From the NCBI RefSeq assembly GCF_019097595.1, contig NC_080717.1, positions 20,613,836-20,677,835 of the forward strand: a stretch of 64,000 nucleotides of DNA, given 5' to 3'. The position numbers and the translations under genes were made by a program. Origin of the DNA: Hemibagrus wyckioides (lineage: Eukaryota; Chordata; Actinopteri; Siluriformes; Bagridae). This document shows, piece after piece, positions 13,118 through 25,600 of the stretch. Under the pieces are notes generated by a model, which was not told the DNA's origin, ran no database searches, and saw nothing but the letters and a program-made list of their open reading frames with translations. The stretch's first letter is position 1. The number at the start of each line of letters is the position of its first letter.

Positions 13118-13616
13118 TACAGCTCTGGAAAAAAAAAGAGAGACCAGTGCAAAATAATCAGTTTCTTATGTTTTTTTCTTCCAGGTTCATGTATTGGAGA
13201 GATGAACAGCTTTGTTTCATTTTTTGTGAACTGCTGACAATATTTCTCCTAAATTCAAAATATAACTATTGTTATTTAGAGTGTATATTTAAAGGAAATG
13301 ACAACACATCAAAATAACCCAAGATCATGCAGTATTTGCAGAGCTTTAATAACTCGAATAAAACAAAATGCGAATAATTTGTAAATCAGTATTTGGTGGA
13401 ATAACCCAGATTTGCATGCGTTTTGGCTCCATGCTATCCACCAGTTTTTCACATTGCTGTTGGGGAACATTATACCACTCTTTTTGCAAAAAAGCAAACA
13501 GCTCAGCTTTGCTTGATGGTTTGTGACCATCCTTCTTCCTCTTGATGACATTCCAGAGGTTTTCAATAGTGTTCAAATCTGGAGATTGGGCAGTGGTCTC
13601 TTATTTTTTTCCAGAG

Positions 13617-13620
<4 letters not shown>
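13118..13620 (-). mobile_element. internally deleted Tc1-like transposon (CAGCTCTGGAAA family)
   Basis: Inverted ends TACAGCTCTGGAAAAAAA (left) and TTTTTTCCAGAGCTAT (right) bound about 500 bp, with TA-type flanks. On the minus strand, 13576-13346 reads as the C-terminus of a Tc1-type transposase, including NTIENLWNVIKRKKDG, in which E is the last catalytic residue of the DDE triad, then KAELFAFLQKEW. The DNA-binding domain and the first two catalytic aspartates are missing, so the copy cannot move itself. Confidence 0.88.

Positions 13621-13649
<29 letters not shown>
13618..13649. repeat. (AT)n microsatellite
   Basis: A perfect AT run directly at the right edge of the Tc1-like remnant. It probably grew from the TA target site. 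Confidence 0.9.
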
Positions 13650-13652
<3 letters not shown>

Positions 13653-13696
13653 ATATTGTATATCCTGTCTGAGCTGACATGATGATAAACATCATT

Positions 13697-13875
13697 TCAA
13701 GTCAAGTCAAGAAGCTTTTATTATTATCATTTGAACCATATATAGCTGGCACAGTACACAGTGAAATGAAACAACATATCTCCAGGACCCTCGTGCTACA
13801 TAGAACAACACAGAGCTACATAAAACAACACAGACCTAAGGACTAAAAGTAAGTTGTCCTTGCCACATAAAGTGC
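13697..13875 (-). repeat. dispersed retroposon 3' tail, minus strand
   Basis: Read on the minus strand it ends CAGCTATATATGGTTCAAATG followed by AATAAAAGC and CTTGACTTGACTTG, a tail common to many fish LINE/SINE copies. A related plus-strand tail is at 32380-32480. The parent family is not certain; an L2-type LINE is possible. Confidence 0.7.
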
Positions 13876-15343
13876 GTCATGAAAGGAAGAAAGAAAGGTT
13901 CATTAATTATGTTCAGGATAAAGATGCTAGGAAGTGCTCACGCCTGCCGGAAAGCAAACCGGAATCAAGCTGAAGTTAACACGCAGAGGAATAAATGATA
14001 GACAGCATTTAAAATGCTTCATCAGAGAAGCAAAGCTGCTAGAAGTTTTATGTAATTCCTGTCTGCACAGGTAAAGCCTACAGACATGCACAGACATGTC
14101 CACAAAAGAAAACAAAAATGTATGGAATTTTTAGCATTTATAAGCAGCCGTCTGAATAATAATCTATTCTCCATTCATTGTTTTGTCATTTATTTGAATC
14201 CAGGAACGCTTGAGCCAATTACCAACTCTTTTTTCCGAGTATCTGTTAGCATATTTGTTATACTGTTAGTGTATCTGTTAGACTGGCCTCATAAAAATGC
14301 ACGGAGGTATGTAATATACTCAACAACACACTAACAAAAGTACAAACAATTAAAAATATCTGGCAGCCTGCAAGACACTTTTTAGGTTGGAAAAAAACAG
14401 TGAAGTGACTTTAGCCCACACATTCTGCTAACATTGTTTAGTGAACCTGCTCCAATCCCACAAGTTTCAGTTCCTTATTTATGCTTTGTCTCCTGTGGAA
14501 GCTTGCCAGAGGGTCATCCTTCAAGATTAGAAACACTAGTGACACTGATAAAGGAGGATTTCAAGGTGTCAAGACCCAGATTCCAGTGACAGGAAGGAAG
14601 TGAAAGGGCAATATTCATTTGTTCTCTCATTTTTTATCTATTTAAATTAGAATGGAGTTTTTTATTACCTTGAAATAGCAAAAAAAAGAGACTTTAACTT
14701 CGATGTATCTCCATCCCAAGGCACCCCACACAGTAGGATTAAGACTGAACAGATAATGCATTCCAAAATGAAATACAAATATAGATAGTAATAGGAAGTG
14801 CACTCTTTTTTCTTTCTTTTTTTTTAATGAAAGTTTGTTAGAAAGTTTAAAGGGCATCTGGTCGAGATAAGAGCTATGCATTGTGACTGGAGTCCCAAAC
14901 CTAAAAATCACACAGATCTTTCTTTCCATTCTTCATACTCCAAACTCAATAAAGGTGAGTAAACCAAGCTCACATCTAGTCTAAATCTGAATATAAATAA
15001 TGGTAAGGTTCAAAAACATTAAAAAAAATCGTAATGTTCATATGAAAAAGACACAGAATTCATCTGAAGATGTGAAGCAAAGGCTGATTTCTGTCCAGAC
15101 TATGTGATATTTTGCAGCCCATGTCACTGACACTTCCATAACGTCATCAGCAGTGACTGAGATGGTGCATGTGGAATACGGCCACGGGGTAATGAACATG
15201 TACAAGCTGGATTATTTACTCTCTCATCCTTTTATTTACAAAATCCAAGTGTTTATAGTTTAAATGAAAGTACTACTAGAACGTCTCTGGATAACATGTT
15301 TGGTAATCGGAGAAAACATGAATCCAGTATTACATAAAATTTA
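13876..15343. other. non-coding, no feature recognised
   Basis: Only short open frames without motifs occur. I see nothing else in it. Confidence 0.5.
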
Positions 15344-15367
15344 GTGTGTGTGTGTGTGTGTGTGTGT
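15344..15367. repeat. (GT)n microsatellite
   Basis: A perfect dinucleotide run of about 12 units. Confidence 0.95.
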
Positions 15368-16702
15368 TAGTTTGTTCCACTTTCTTATTATATCATCGAT
15401 AAGACCTTGTGATGCAACACATAGTTTCATTAACAAGCTATTGACGAGTAATGGACTTTAGCCCTCCCACATAATATCACAACCAGCCATCACTTTCGGT
15501 TGCTGTAAGAATCTCTTTGGTGAAGGTCACTGGTCCTGTTGTAAGCAGAAGTGGGAAATGGAGTTTGTCTTTGTTCGAGTAAACTGGCTGACAGGAATGA
15601 TCAGACCTCCTTGACTCAAATTGTAAGGGGAGATACAAAGAGCTCCCTGAAAACTCAGACCTCCTGCAGGTCATCTGACAGCAGCCATGTGGAAAATGGG
15701 AGCAAAGTGCAGTGATGACTAAAGACACGCTGAAGCTTATTTGTTTGAACTGGTCAAGTGCAAATGGCAGGAAAGGAATTACATTCCAGTCAGGCAAAAT
15801 GTAAACACCATTGAATAATTGATCTGAGTGCATGTAGGTGAGTCGGGGGTCTGTAAACTACACAGTGTCTCAGCTGGTAATGTACACTGGTATTCATTTC
15901 ACATGATGGACTGGTTTGCTGGTACCCCAAGGGTGTATTATCAGTGATTTCCATTTAATGCGTTATGCTCACCAACACTTAGCCCTAATGCACCAAACCA
16001 TAATGGGAGAAGCAGTCGCCAGTTAACACTGTTGGGAATGTGAATTATGTTTTATAATGGGCTCAAACAAACTTTCCATTAGTGCAAATTTACAAAAGCT
16101 TCTCTTTCACTCCCTGTGGATTTTTTTTTTTTTTTGGTATGTGCAAAACCCACCCTTTTTTACCACCCACCCTTCTGTTACAAAGCTTCTCTTATATTTT
16201 CTACTTTGTCTCATTCTTTTCCTACAGTTGGACTAATATTATTATACTTAAGAGCAATCATTTTTGCAGGATATGCAGGATATCCTTTCTGGAATTTGAA
16301 AAGAGCCACAATTTAGTAAAACACCAGATCCTCATTTTGGATTTGATTAAGCAGGATGTTGTTCCATCCTGGAGAGCAATGATTGTCCCTATATATCATT
16401 ATAGTCCAGGACCTCTCTCATTTATTTGTCATTGAAATACCATCTGTGTGGTGTAGGTGGACACAAGACAAATTAAATGCCATAAGTTATAATTCTCTTT
16501 AATTTGACAGATTTTTTGCCAAACAAAATAGTGCACTACAGAACAATGATGCCAACTGCACAGGTGTGGATACATTCATTCTTCACACTTTTCTCATACT
16601 GCTCTTCATCCATCTCTCCTACTCGCCATTTGGTTGGTTTCAAGTGGGCTGACAAGGCAAAGTTGGCCTCTTTCATACGACATTTTCTTGAAAAAACAGG
16701 GA
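15368..16702. other. non-coding, no feature recognised
   Basis: Contains a T-run at 16122-16136 and pyrimidine-rich sequence up to about 16230. The 110-120 codon frames here are hydrophobic shadows of T-rich DNA. Confidence 0.5.
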
Positions 16703-16976
16703 CTCCAGGGTCCAGAGCTTGGGCTACTGTTTGTGTGAAAGTTTTTTTGCATGTTCTTCTTGTGGGTTTCCTTAGATTTTTATTTATTTTTTGTTTCTTC
16801 CTCCCAAAAACATTTTGGATTAGACACAGTAACTAACCCCTAGGTGTTAATAAATCACCAGCTTGTACCTGGTGTTTCTGGGATAGGCTACAGAACTAAA
16901 CCCATCTTGACCAGAATAAAGAGCTTACTGTACTAAAGATGAATGAATGAATGAATGAATGAATGAATGAATGAAT
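16703..16976 (+). repeat. decayed dispersed repeat ending in (GAAT)n
   Basis: Recognisable blocks in order are TTTTTGCATGTTCTTCTTG, TCCTCCCAAAAACATT, CCCCTAGGTGT, GGGATAGGCTAC and GACCAGAATAAAG, then a tail of about nine GAAT units (16940-16976). This is a widespread fish repeat whose copies carry an ATGAATGAATG tail; a reverse-strand relative lies at 29795-30030. A LINE-derived origin is likely but not proven here. Confidence 0.7.
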
Positions 16977-17759
16977 TTCTTACAAATCATCCTCTCCAAC
17001 AAAGCACCGTAATATAAATGTGGCCAGAAAGTAAAAGACCTAACTTTTAACCAGGTAGTGGTAGGAAAAAGAGGTTTAAAAATGTATGAGCCCCAACACA
17101 AGGGCCATTTCCTGACAAAAGCAGCAAGCATCTACAGCTCCAGGCAAAAAAAAAGTGCCCATCTAATGTAATGCAGGCCCTGGAGGAATGTCTATTCTTA
17201 GTCCATTCAGCCAAATGTCACTGATGTTGGGTTATGTGCATCTAAAAACGTCAAGCTCCTTTATTGTTGCTAATGTGAAAAGAGCAAATTGGACTGTGTT
17301 TGTCAAAAGCAGCCTCTCAAAGAAACTGTTACAGGAGGGTAGAGTGATCTTAAGAGCCATCAGCTCGAAACACTCAAGTGAGCAAACGTGACATGATAAT
17401 GGGAGAATCCTGCACAGCAGTAAGTATGTGCACCTGCTTGACTCAAAGGTGATCTCTGCCACTCGCGAGATCCACAGGAGAGACACCCACAGATGCATCA
17501 CTATGTCTTTGACATTTCAGAGATTTCTGGGAATAGCTGGATCTGTTCTCTTCAGTCCATTACATACTGTGCAGGTACAACTAGGCAAGCCTAAATGTCA
17601 AGGGTCTGAAGTAAACACTTCTCCTGCAGACCAGTATGACTGGCTATATATATGCAAAGTGCATTATTTAGGTTGAGGACAAAATTGCTAGATGGGCCTA
17701 GATTCAAGTCTTATATTTTATCTGAAATTGGAAAGAGAACACAACCCACTGAGTGAAAG
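16977..17759. other. non-coding, no feature recognised
   Basis: Two overlapping antisense short open frames (17188-17391 and 17232-17501) carry no motif. I see nothing else in it. Confidence 0.5.
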
Positions 17760-18912
17760 CAGTGATAATGTAGTATTAATTTACTTGAGTAAAAAAAAGT
17801 AAAAGAGTAGTTTGCTGAAACAGGAGTGAAAAACTACTAGAGTAATTATTTTTTACATGTTTACATCTGGCACAACTAATGAGCTTCCTGGTGCTCAAGT
17901 GGAAGGATCCTGCACTCTTATTGCTGTGGCCTGGGTTCGATTCCAACTAATGAGCTTCCTGGTGCTCAAGTGGTAGGATCCTGCACTCTCATTGCTGTGG
18001 CCTGGGTTCGATTCCAACTAATGAGCTTCCTGGTGCTCAAGTGGTAGGATCCTGCACTCTCATTGCTGTGGCCAGGGTTCGATTCCCAGGCAGGGAGCAA
18101 ACCCAGCCAATGAAGAGTTAACTTTCAGTGCCAGTCCCAAGCTTGGATAAAATGGGAAGGTTGTGTCAGGAAGGGCATCCAGCGTAAAAACCTGTGCTAA
18201 ACCAAAACATGCGGCACAAATGATCCGCTGTGGCAACCCTGAACAGGGAGCAGCTGAAAGAACAACATCCTTTGGCACTAACTAATTCAAAATATTCCAT
18301 GTTTGAAGAATATTGTTATGATGTTACGTAGATAAGTAAGCTCAGCTGAAGCGAACACCACCTCCATCATCAACATTGTAAGATGTTATCCGGCTATGTT
18401 CATCTACAGCTATTTCCTGAGCATTAGCAGCTCTTTTATCTAGTTCACTCAGTCAGCTAATAGCTTACCTGGACATATTTCAACGGGTTGGGTGTTGAGC
18501 AGTGAAACGCTGATATCTCAATGGGTTTTTGGCTCAAATAATTTGCAGATCATTACTGAAGATACCTCATCTGTCTCCATTGTCTCAGACATTGATTCTG
18601 CTGACTGTAGCATTCGGCTAAAGCGAGTGTAGATTTACATGAAGAAAAAAAAAAACAGCGACTTAACTTTGCCATTAAAATAAAAATAAAATTAAATGTG
18701 TAAATGTAAAAAATAAATGTATTTTATAAAAACATACATAATAAAATAAAAAAAACATAAATAAATAAATAAAATATATTATTAAAAATATACACAAATT
18801 TGAACAAGCAAAAGTAAAAGTGCTATGATTAAATTATACTAAAAAAAAAATAATAAAAAATTACAGTGAACCATGCAATGAAATATTCTTAGTTAATTAC
18901 TTTTCAACCCTG
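17760..18912. mobile_element. candidate hAT-like non-autonomous element with a nested SINE
   Basis: The left part contains TTACTTGAGTAAAA and repeated AGTAAAAG words; the right end is AGTTAATTACTTTTCAACCC followed by TGG. The pairing of ACTTGAGTAAAAGTA sequence with a TTTCAACCCTG end is typical of fish hAT-type non-autonomous repeats. The body has no transposase. A SINE at 17874-18285 interrupts it, and the interior is A-rich (18640-18870). The left boundary is uncertain and no clear 8-bp target duplication is visible. Confidence 0.45.
17874..18285 (+). mobile_element. tRNA-derived SINE with three tandem tRNA-like heads
   Basis: The head carries an A-box-like TGGTGCTCAAGTGGTAGG and a B-box GGGTTCGATTCC. 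It is present three times with an exact 71-bp period (from 17874, 17945 and 18016), and only the third copy continues into the body. The body (18088-18270) includes GTGTCAGGAAGGGCATCC and TGATCCGCTGTGGCAACCCT, then CAGGGAGCAGCTGAAAGAAC, a tail found in many fish SINEs. The flanks GGCACAACTAAT and GGCACTAACTAAT look like the target-site duplication. A minus-strand relative with one head is at 35915-36141. Confidence 0.88.
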
Positions 18913-20583
18913 GCACACACACCCTCATTCCTTATAAACAAGATAAAATCCAAAGGGACAAACAGGGAAAACATGGAGGGTGAGATACGGTAACGGAAGA
19001 AATATCGCTGTATCTGTTTAGGGATGCCTGGCCATAGTAACAATGCTACTAGAATATAAGAGGAAACAGTTAATATATCGAATGGATCTAAATGTTATAA
19101 ATATTTAGATATTACAAACGTTGTCCATCTGTTGTTACGCACACACACCCTATAGGACCGCCCTCCACCAAATAAAAATGACACTCATGGTGAAAAACGT
19201 GATTGCTCTTAAGGTGTTGCCCATATCAAACATGTGATGCTGGTGGTTGTAGTAAAGTGGAGTTTCACCTAAACTAGTGCAACTCAAGACAACATGTGAC
19301 TGTTGTTACAACTGGATTTTTTGGCTGCCTTTCAAACAACGCTTAGTGGATTGTAATGGGAACAGAATAGCTGATGTGGTTTCTAAATTTAGGCCTGCCA
19401 CACACTGTGTTAGGGACAGTTACACACTAATCACTTGCCACAGCCACGTGCAGCATATTGGCATGTTAACGGCAGGCCTAAGGCAGATCAGGACGAAGTT
19501 TATTTATTCACTTTTGTAGTCTGGATTGTTTTCGGCTGAAGCTCCGGGCAGCGCAGCTTGACTACAGCATGATAAAGTTTCTGCGTAATTTTGGCTGTAG
19601 ATAGTCTGATAGACTCACTGGGTACTTGTTTGTTAAATGAACCTATAATTCATATCTTTGCTAGCTTGAAGAACAAGAAAAATAGTTGTCGCTGGCTAAT
19701 TTTTAGGTTGAGTCTGAGAAAACTTCTGCTAAGGTAATGAAAACAGGGTCATGCAGTGTCAGAAATTGCAGGTTTGACTGCCTTGTCAGAGTTATGCATT
19801 TTATTTTATTTTTTTAAAAGAAAGAGCAAGGCAGTAGACAGATTAACTAAACATGCTAGAGTTAGGAGACATACAACAACCTAAGCTATTGTAAAAGGCA
19901 ATAACTGCATGTAAGCGAAACCAAAATCAAAACCCCGGTTGGCAGAAGACAAAAATACAGTGATGCACTGACACAAAACAGGAGCAAGAACTTGCAATGG
20001 ACTGACCACAGTCTGGGTTATTTAAAGAGAATGACTTGACTGGGAACAGATGTGCCTGGTTAATAGGAAGGACACTGTGAATGAGAATATGTTGCTTGGG
20101 ATTGGTCGTGTGATGTTTGTAATTTGATGACTGGCTGGGGATGAGGAGAAATAGTAGAGGCAGGTGCTGACAGATCTGACGGCAGGTCATACGTTACATT
20201 TTTTTACATGATTTTTCATCATTTCTGCCACATTAAAGCACACTGCCTAACATGTGTCTCCTTTTAAGAGTCTCTCTGAGGAAGTTTAAAAAACCAAATG
20301 AAGTAATACACACTGAGCTTTCCTTATTAAACCCAACTCTGACTAGTGTGGTATTTGGGTCAAATTGACCGATTTTATATTTTTATTTTTTATTCGTTGT
20401 AAATCATTTGCAGATGCATTTTTGAGAGCTGTATTTCATAGCCTGTGACCGCAAGAATCTTTTGTTTCTCTTGCTTCTTTCATTGTTCATCACCTGATAA
20501 ATCAGTTCAAAACAATACACATTTATTGAAACATTGCTCCATTTCATTTTTTTCTAGATTTATGCCACCAAGGTCTTAATTAT
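18913..20583. other. non-coding, one possible transposon end
   Basis: GGTATTTGGGTCAAATTGACC at 20349-20369 resembles the end of fish piggyBac-type elements (see findings). No gene is seen. Confidence 0.45.
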
Positions 20584-21240
20584 AGTACAGTAATACCTCA
20601 CACATCCGCGAGGTTACGTTCCAGGACCGATCGCAAATGACGAGGTTTCGCAGATGTGTGGTGGAGTCACTAAAAATGATAATACTGTACTATAAATGCA
20701 TTTGTTTTTACAGTTTAAACCCTAAATATGACTCCAATCATGCTCCCAAAACACTTTAATTTCATTTAAAAGTTAGCTTAATACATTACCCTTAAAAAAG
20801 AAATAAATGTTTGACATCAAAATAGAGTACAGTATCACCTGTATAAAAACCAAGGAAAAAATCACTGAGATCACTTATTCACACTTGCATCAGCATATGA
20901 AGCATTTTTGGCATAAGAACAAACCAAACCGAACCGGAACACTGGCTAAGATGCGTGTTTTTCCTACATGATTTTTCGCATGTTTCTTTGCTGACAGATT
21001 GGTGGCGTGGGTGGTCTGTGGCATGACTTCCTGTGAGGACCCTTGACATGGAATGCTTGGCTTGGGGCAGTTATTTGTAAGAAGCCATACAGTTTACATA
21101 CGCTTCGTGTTGGTAATATTGGTAATATTTTTGGGTGGCTGGAATGGATTATCTGCATTTACATTATTTCTCATGAGAAAATTTGTATCGCAATACAAAT
21201 TTTCACCTTAAGAACTAGCCTCCAGAAAGAATTCAATTTA
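20584..21240. mobile_element. candidate pogo/Tigger-like or MITE-type non-autonomous DNA element
   Basis: The left side reads TACAGTAATACCTCACACAT then CGAGGTTACGTTCCAGGACC, with an inverted CACACATC/GATGTGTG pair around 20600-20664. The right side includes CATTTACATTATTTCTCATG, then GTATCGCAATACAAATTTTC and CTTAAGAACTAGCCTCC. Words of this kind recur in vertebrate pogo/Tigger-like repeats. No transposase is readable and the exact ends are unclear; a stretch of unrelated DNA with a chance hairpin is the alternative. Confidence 0.35.
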
Positions 21241-22011
21241 TATGCTGAGATTCCACTAGATAACTTCATCACTGAAACAAATGACACTTTCATTGATCTT
21301 CTAGTCAATGCAAACATTAATCAAAAATGTTATCTATATTGTATGAAATAAAGACAATATGAGTAAAAGGACTTTTATATATTGTCTTTTTAAATGTAGT
21401 TCTTTTCAAGCTCCAATAATAGCCCTGGTCAATTTGGCCCGAACTGTACCAAATGAACCGCTGCTTGAGGTTAAAGAGTGAATAACTTCTCAATTATCCC
21501 ATGCTTGGTTTGCTCTGTGTTTTGGAGTGTATGAGTGTGTTTTCCACTGTTCTATCATTTCACTGATTTGTTGGAACCCTATGACCAGACTTCAAAACAG
21601 ATAACAAATCCAGCAAGGAGCTCAGGGATCATTGGGTCTCTCTGACAGTGCAAATGAGCTCTTTGAAGTTTGCTGCTGAACCAGAATTGCCTACAAAGCT
21701 ACTGACTGCATTAATGTGAATTGACATGGGATGAGGAATCCAGCAGCAGAGTGGAGTCAAGGTAATGGGTGACCTCTAAAAAGGACTAAAGATGAGGATT
21801 CCATAATCTCACAAAAACTCAGTTTGAAGCTTGTGATTAGTAAAAAGCAGCTTTTAACTGGGCCTGATGTAACAAAGAGACTACTTTCGGTGTTTCCAAT
21901 CAATCACACAGCATTGATTCCCTTACAGAAATGTCACGAGACCTTCATAAGTGAATAATCACATGAAGTGGAATTTCCACATGCAGCTTTTGCTGATGTT
22001 ATTGTGTTTTA
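21241..22011. other. non-coding, no gene
   Basis: Contains CTGGTCAATTTGGCCCGAAC at about 21427-21446, roughly inverted relative to the sequence at 20349 (see findings). I see nothing else. Confidence 0.5.
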
Positions 22012-22246
22012 GTTTTACATGCTGTTTTTACATGATTTATTTACTTTCACCTTTGATTTCATTCCACAAGATTAATTTATTTCGATGAGATTATTTTTTA
22101 ACACAATTTATTTATTTCGACATGGTTCATTCCCCTTATGATTTTTTTTTAATTTATTTCTTTATTTCACATGTTGTGCATGTGGTTTAATTTTTTCATA
22201 GAATTTTCTACCCATGATTGATGATTCACATTTAATCTCATTTCAT
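22012..22246 (-). repeat. degenerate minisatellite, inverted relative of the array at 50.6 kb
   Basis: Irregular repeats of a TTTACATGATTTATTTACTTT-like unit with variants (GATTAATTTATTTCG, TTATTTCACATG, GATGATTCACATTTAAT). The reverse complement matches the ATGAATCATGTGAAAATA units at 50629-51201. Spacing varies from about 18 to 40 bases. Confidence 0.55.
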
Positions 22247-22424
22247 ACTATTAATGTGTATGTACTTGAATTCCTGTGAGAGCATAACATGATGAAATGC
22301 TGCTTTACAGAAATTAATATACATGTGAAATATGTATGATTTTCCTTAAGGTTTCTAAGCACCAAAAGTGGGCAGAGGCAATGAAGTGAAAAAGAAGCAC
22401 ATCAAGGACGGGGGCTATAAATAA

Positions 22425-22665
22425 ATAAATTGCCTTTATTTGTCACATATACATTACAGCACAGTGAAATTTTTTTCTTCGCATATCCCATCCTTGGAGG
22501 TTGGGGTCAGAGCGCAGGGACAGCCATGATGGAGTGTCCCTGGAGCAGAGAGAGTTAAGGGCCTTGCTCAAGGGCCCAGCAGTGGAAACTTGGCGGTGCT
22601 AGGGCTTGAAACCCTGATCTTCCAGTCAATGACCCAGAGCCTTAACCACTTGAGTCACCACCGCC
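22425..22665 (-). mobile_element. tRNA-derived SINE, minus strand
   Basis: Read on the minus strand, a tRNA-like head has A-box-like TGGTGACTCAAGTGGTTAAG and B-box-like GGGTTTCAAGCCC, then a body rich in CCCTTGAGCAAGGCCC and CTCTCTCTGCTCCAGG, ending near a tail that reads GCCTTTATTTGTCACAT on the plus strand. Diverged partial copies lie at 43166-43245 and 46988-47194. The A and B boxes are worn, so transcription is unlikely. Confidence 0.82.
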
Positions 22666-25600
22666 AATTAGACTATTGCCTAACTCTCAGACACACCCAG
22701 GGAGACTTATATCAAACTACTTATTAATCTTATCATCTCTTGTAATACCAGCATTAAATACATTACTTGTATACATTTAGGAACTGCCCTAAAGGTATAT
22801 TATAACTGCAAATCTAAAACTAAATGTGACTACGTTTGAATGTTGAAGTGGTTAGAAGAGAGCCAAGTAAATTAGCCTTATCCCAGGGGACTTCCTTGCA
22901 GGATGTGCACATGAAGGATTTTTCTTTTTTAATTTAGTGCTACAGTGTAGTTATGAAGATTAATTAGCTCAGTAGTAGAACTGAAGATGAGCTTGGTGTC
23001 TCAGCTCACTTAAAGATAGGACAAGCAAAGACGAGTTCCTTCTTCTATGTATCTGTATTCAGTGTTATACCTGAACCAGCTGTGACCTAAACCTGAAAGG
23101 GGTTTTTGTTGTTCCTTTATTTATTTGAAAATAAATATTAATCCTAATAATCCAGATTCTGCTGCTGTAGACAGTTGAAAAACCCAGAGGTTGAAATGGT
23201 AGCACCGTCAGCATGGTCTGTGAATTCTGCCTCTAGCAGTTCCTCAAACTCAGCTACATCAATCCAGTTCATAATTGGTCTCAACAAGGGATGCGTGCAA
23301 GTGATTGTTTTTAAAATCCTGCAATATTATTTTCAATTAAACAAATTTAGTTTAATATACACTATATTTATATAGTGTAAACTATAGTGTATACTATAAA
23401 CTATATTTAGTTTAATTTAAAGCGCTATAACCATAACCAGGCAGTTACTACAGATAATGCATTGCACACAGCTACATGTTTATGCATGTGCACTTTCTTT
23501 GTTCCATGGCTTTATTTGTGCCTGCATCGAAGTAACCAACATCCCAAGCTAGCACATTTCTTGTTTTTAACTCTCAACCAGATACACTGTAAAACTTTAG
23601 CAAACAAAGCATACAAAATGTGCCCAGTCTATTTGTATGTGTACTTTGTATCAGTTTAGAACACATTATCCATTCAGTCGTATTAAATCCTATTGCAGCT
23701 TATAAAGAGGTTACGTCATCTCTTAGATTAGTACTGTGGGAACTAATGCAACTTCATAACACATCTAAGTGCAAATTATATTTGCTTTTCAAGATGAACA
23801 ATAGCAAATGGATCAAACTGCCAGAATGTCATTTTATTAACCCAGGAAGCAGCATCTGTCCTGAGAGTATGAATGTTTGCGTAAATAGATCTCTATTGTT
23901 CTGGTTGTCTTAATATGATATAGACAACAATAACACTGAAACAAAAAAAAAATGCAGGTAATTTATCCGTAAGTTTTTGAGCTAGACAACTTGATTGTGT
24001 GCTGGTTCACTCTTCCGTTAAAAGCAAGGCATTTATATCAATTATCCAGGCAGAAGCTTTATGTATTATGTGAATAAAGCTTTCACTGAAGGCACCATGA
24101 GGCAATAAGAAACTCACTCTCCATTACTTCATCCTCTCACATTAGATCTATGCATCATAAATTGTTTATGATTGCCCATGACCTACAGCACGTCTTTGTT
24201 TAGCCGTTATCTCGTTATTGGTATTGTGTACACAATAGTTTCTAAAATTCCTAATAGTAAATCAGGAGGCAATGGTGTAGAATCCTAACAATATGTTAGT
24301 CAGAGAACACAGGATATTTCAGAGCAGGATGGGAAGGCTATGATTTATTTCACCATTCTTATTTTTTACAACCAGGAATTTGTACACTTCTTACACCTGC
24401 TAAACGACACAGTGTAGTTCGGAGGTTTTAGACTTTAGTCCAACTGGAATACTGCTGAGTAGCTTCTGCTTAGCATGCATTGAGTCATTTCATCTTACAC
24501 GCTGGATTCAGGATAATTACCCTCATATAATGCTTAAACAATTACAGAGCGTTTCACAACTCCAGATTCCATGCATGAGGACTGAGATTTGACACTCCTG
24601 CCACAGTGCATTGCTGTGAAATAGATATACAGCAAGTGAGCTTTAAAATCCAGTCACTCTTTGTGGTTGCTTTAGTAGGAAACAGAATTTTTGGGTGCAC
24701 TCAGAACATTTAGTGGCGCTTCACTGCATATTTGGAAGTTAATGACTCGAATCGGAGGAAATCAGGAAGAAACAAGTTCATGCATCACATCATGTTCTTC
24801 CAGTAATACCAACCCCGCCTTCTGCAATCTTCTTGATCCTGACCTTCTGTTTATTTTTGCAAACTTGGTTATTTGTTCGAACATTTTACTGAACCGCTGT
24901 GATGTAGATCACAAAGCTATTTTGTATTACACTTGATATTTAACTAACCCTGTAGTGTTTTCTATACCCAAACATTTTTCATTTCAGCAAAGCAAGGAAA
25001 AGGCAGACCTTGAGCAAAAAGGCATCAAGATTAAAATAAGCAACTCAGTGGGAAAGGTTATACATAGGCATCACAGGGGACTGCACGAATGCTGGAGAGA
25101 AAACTGGTGGACTGGTGGTGCACAGGGACATACTGCAGTCATGCTTCACAGGTCATTAAGTCTAAACTAAATTTCCCATATTAGAAATGACTTTTTGTAA
25201 CTTGTGATGCACCTCTGCTCCAACCCTAATCTCTGTATGACGGATACATACTACAGGAAAACGTTAGACAGAACTGTGGGATAAGTTTATGGTGCTAATT
25301 TAAGGTTTACTGTTATGCCATTTAATGATGTCGTACTCTCCAGCATTGTTTCACAAGTTCTATTCAGTGGAAATTTACGCAGCTGTTTGGGTGCTAGCCA
25401 TGCTCTGTCATAACCACATAAACTGGTGGATTACTGGCAGCCCTCAATATTTCATTATACCCTTTCCTAACAATATCAAAGTATCTTGTCTGCCTCCACA
25501 AATATGACCACCTTTTACAACTCTCTGAGCCGCTTAGATGAGCCACTTTTTCCAAATTCAATACAAGGATTAGTGCAATCAAGAATGTCTCCAAATTTTA

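Noticed and set aside
17881..18087. Three genuine tandem tRNA genes
   Set aside because: A- and B-box-like words are present, but no cloverleaf with a plausible anticodon arm could be drawn and the third copy runs directly into a SINE body.
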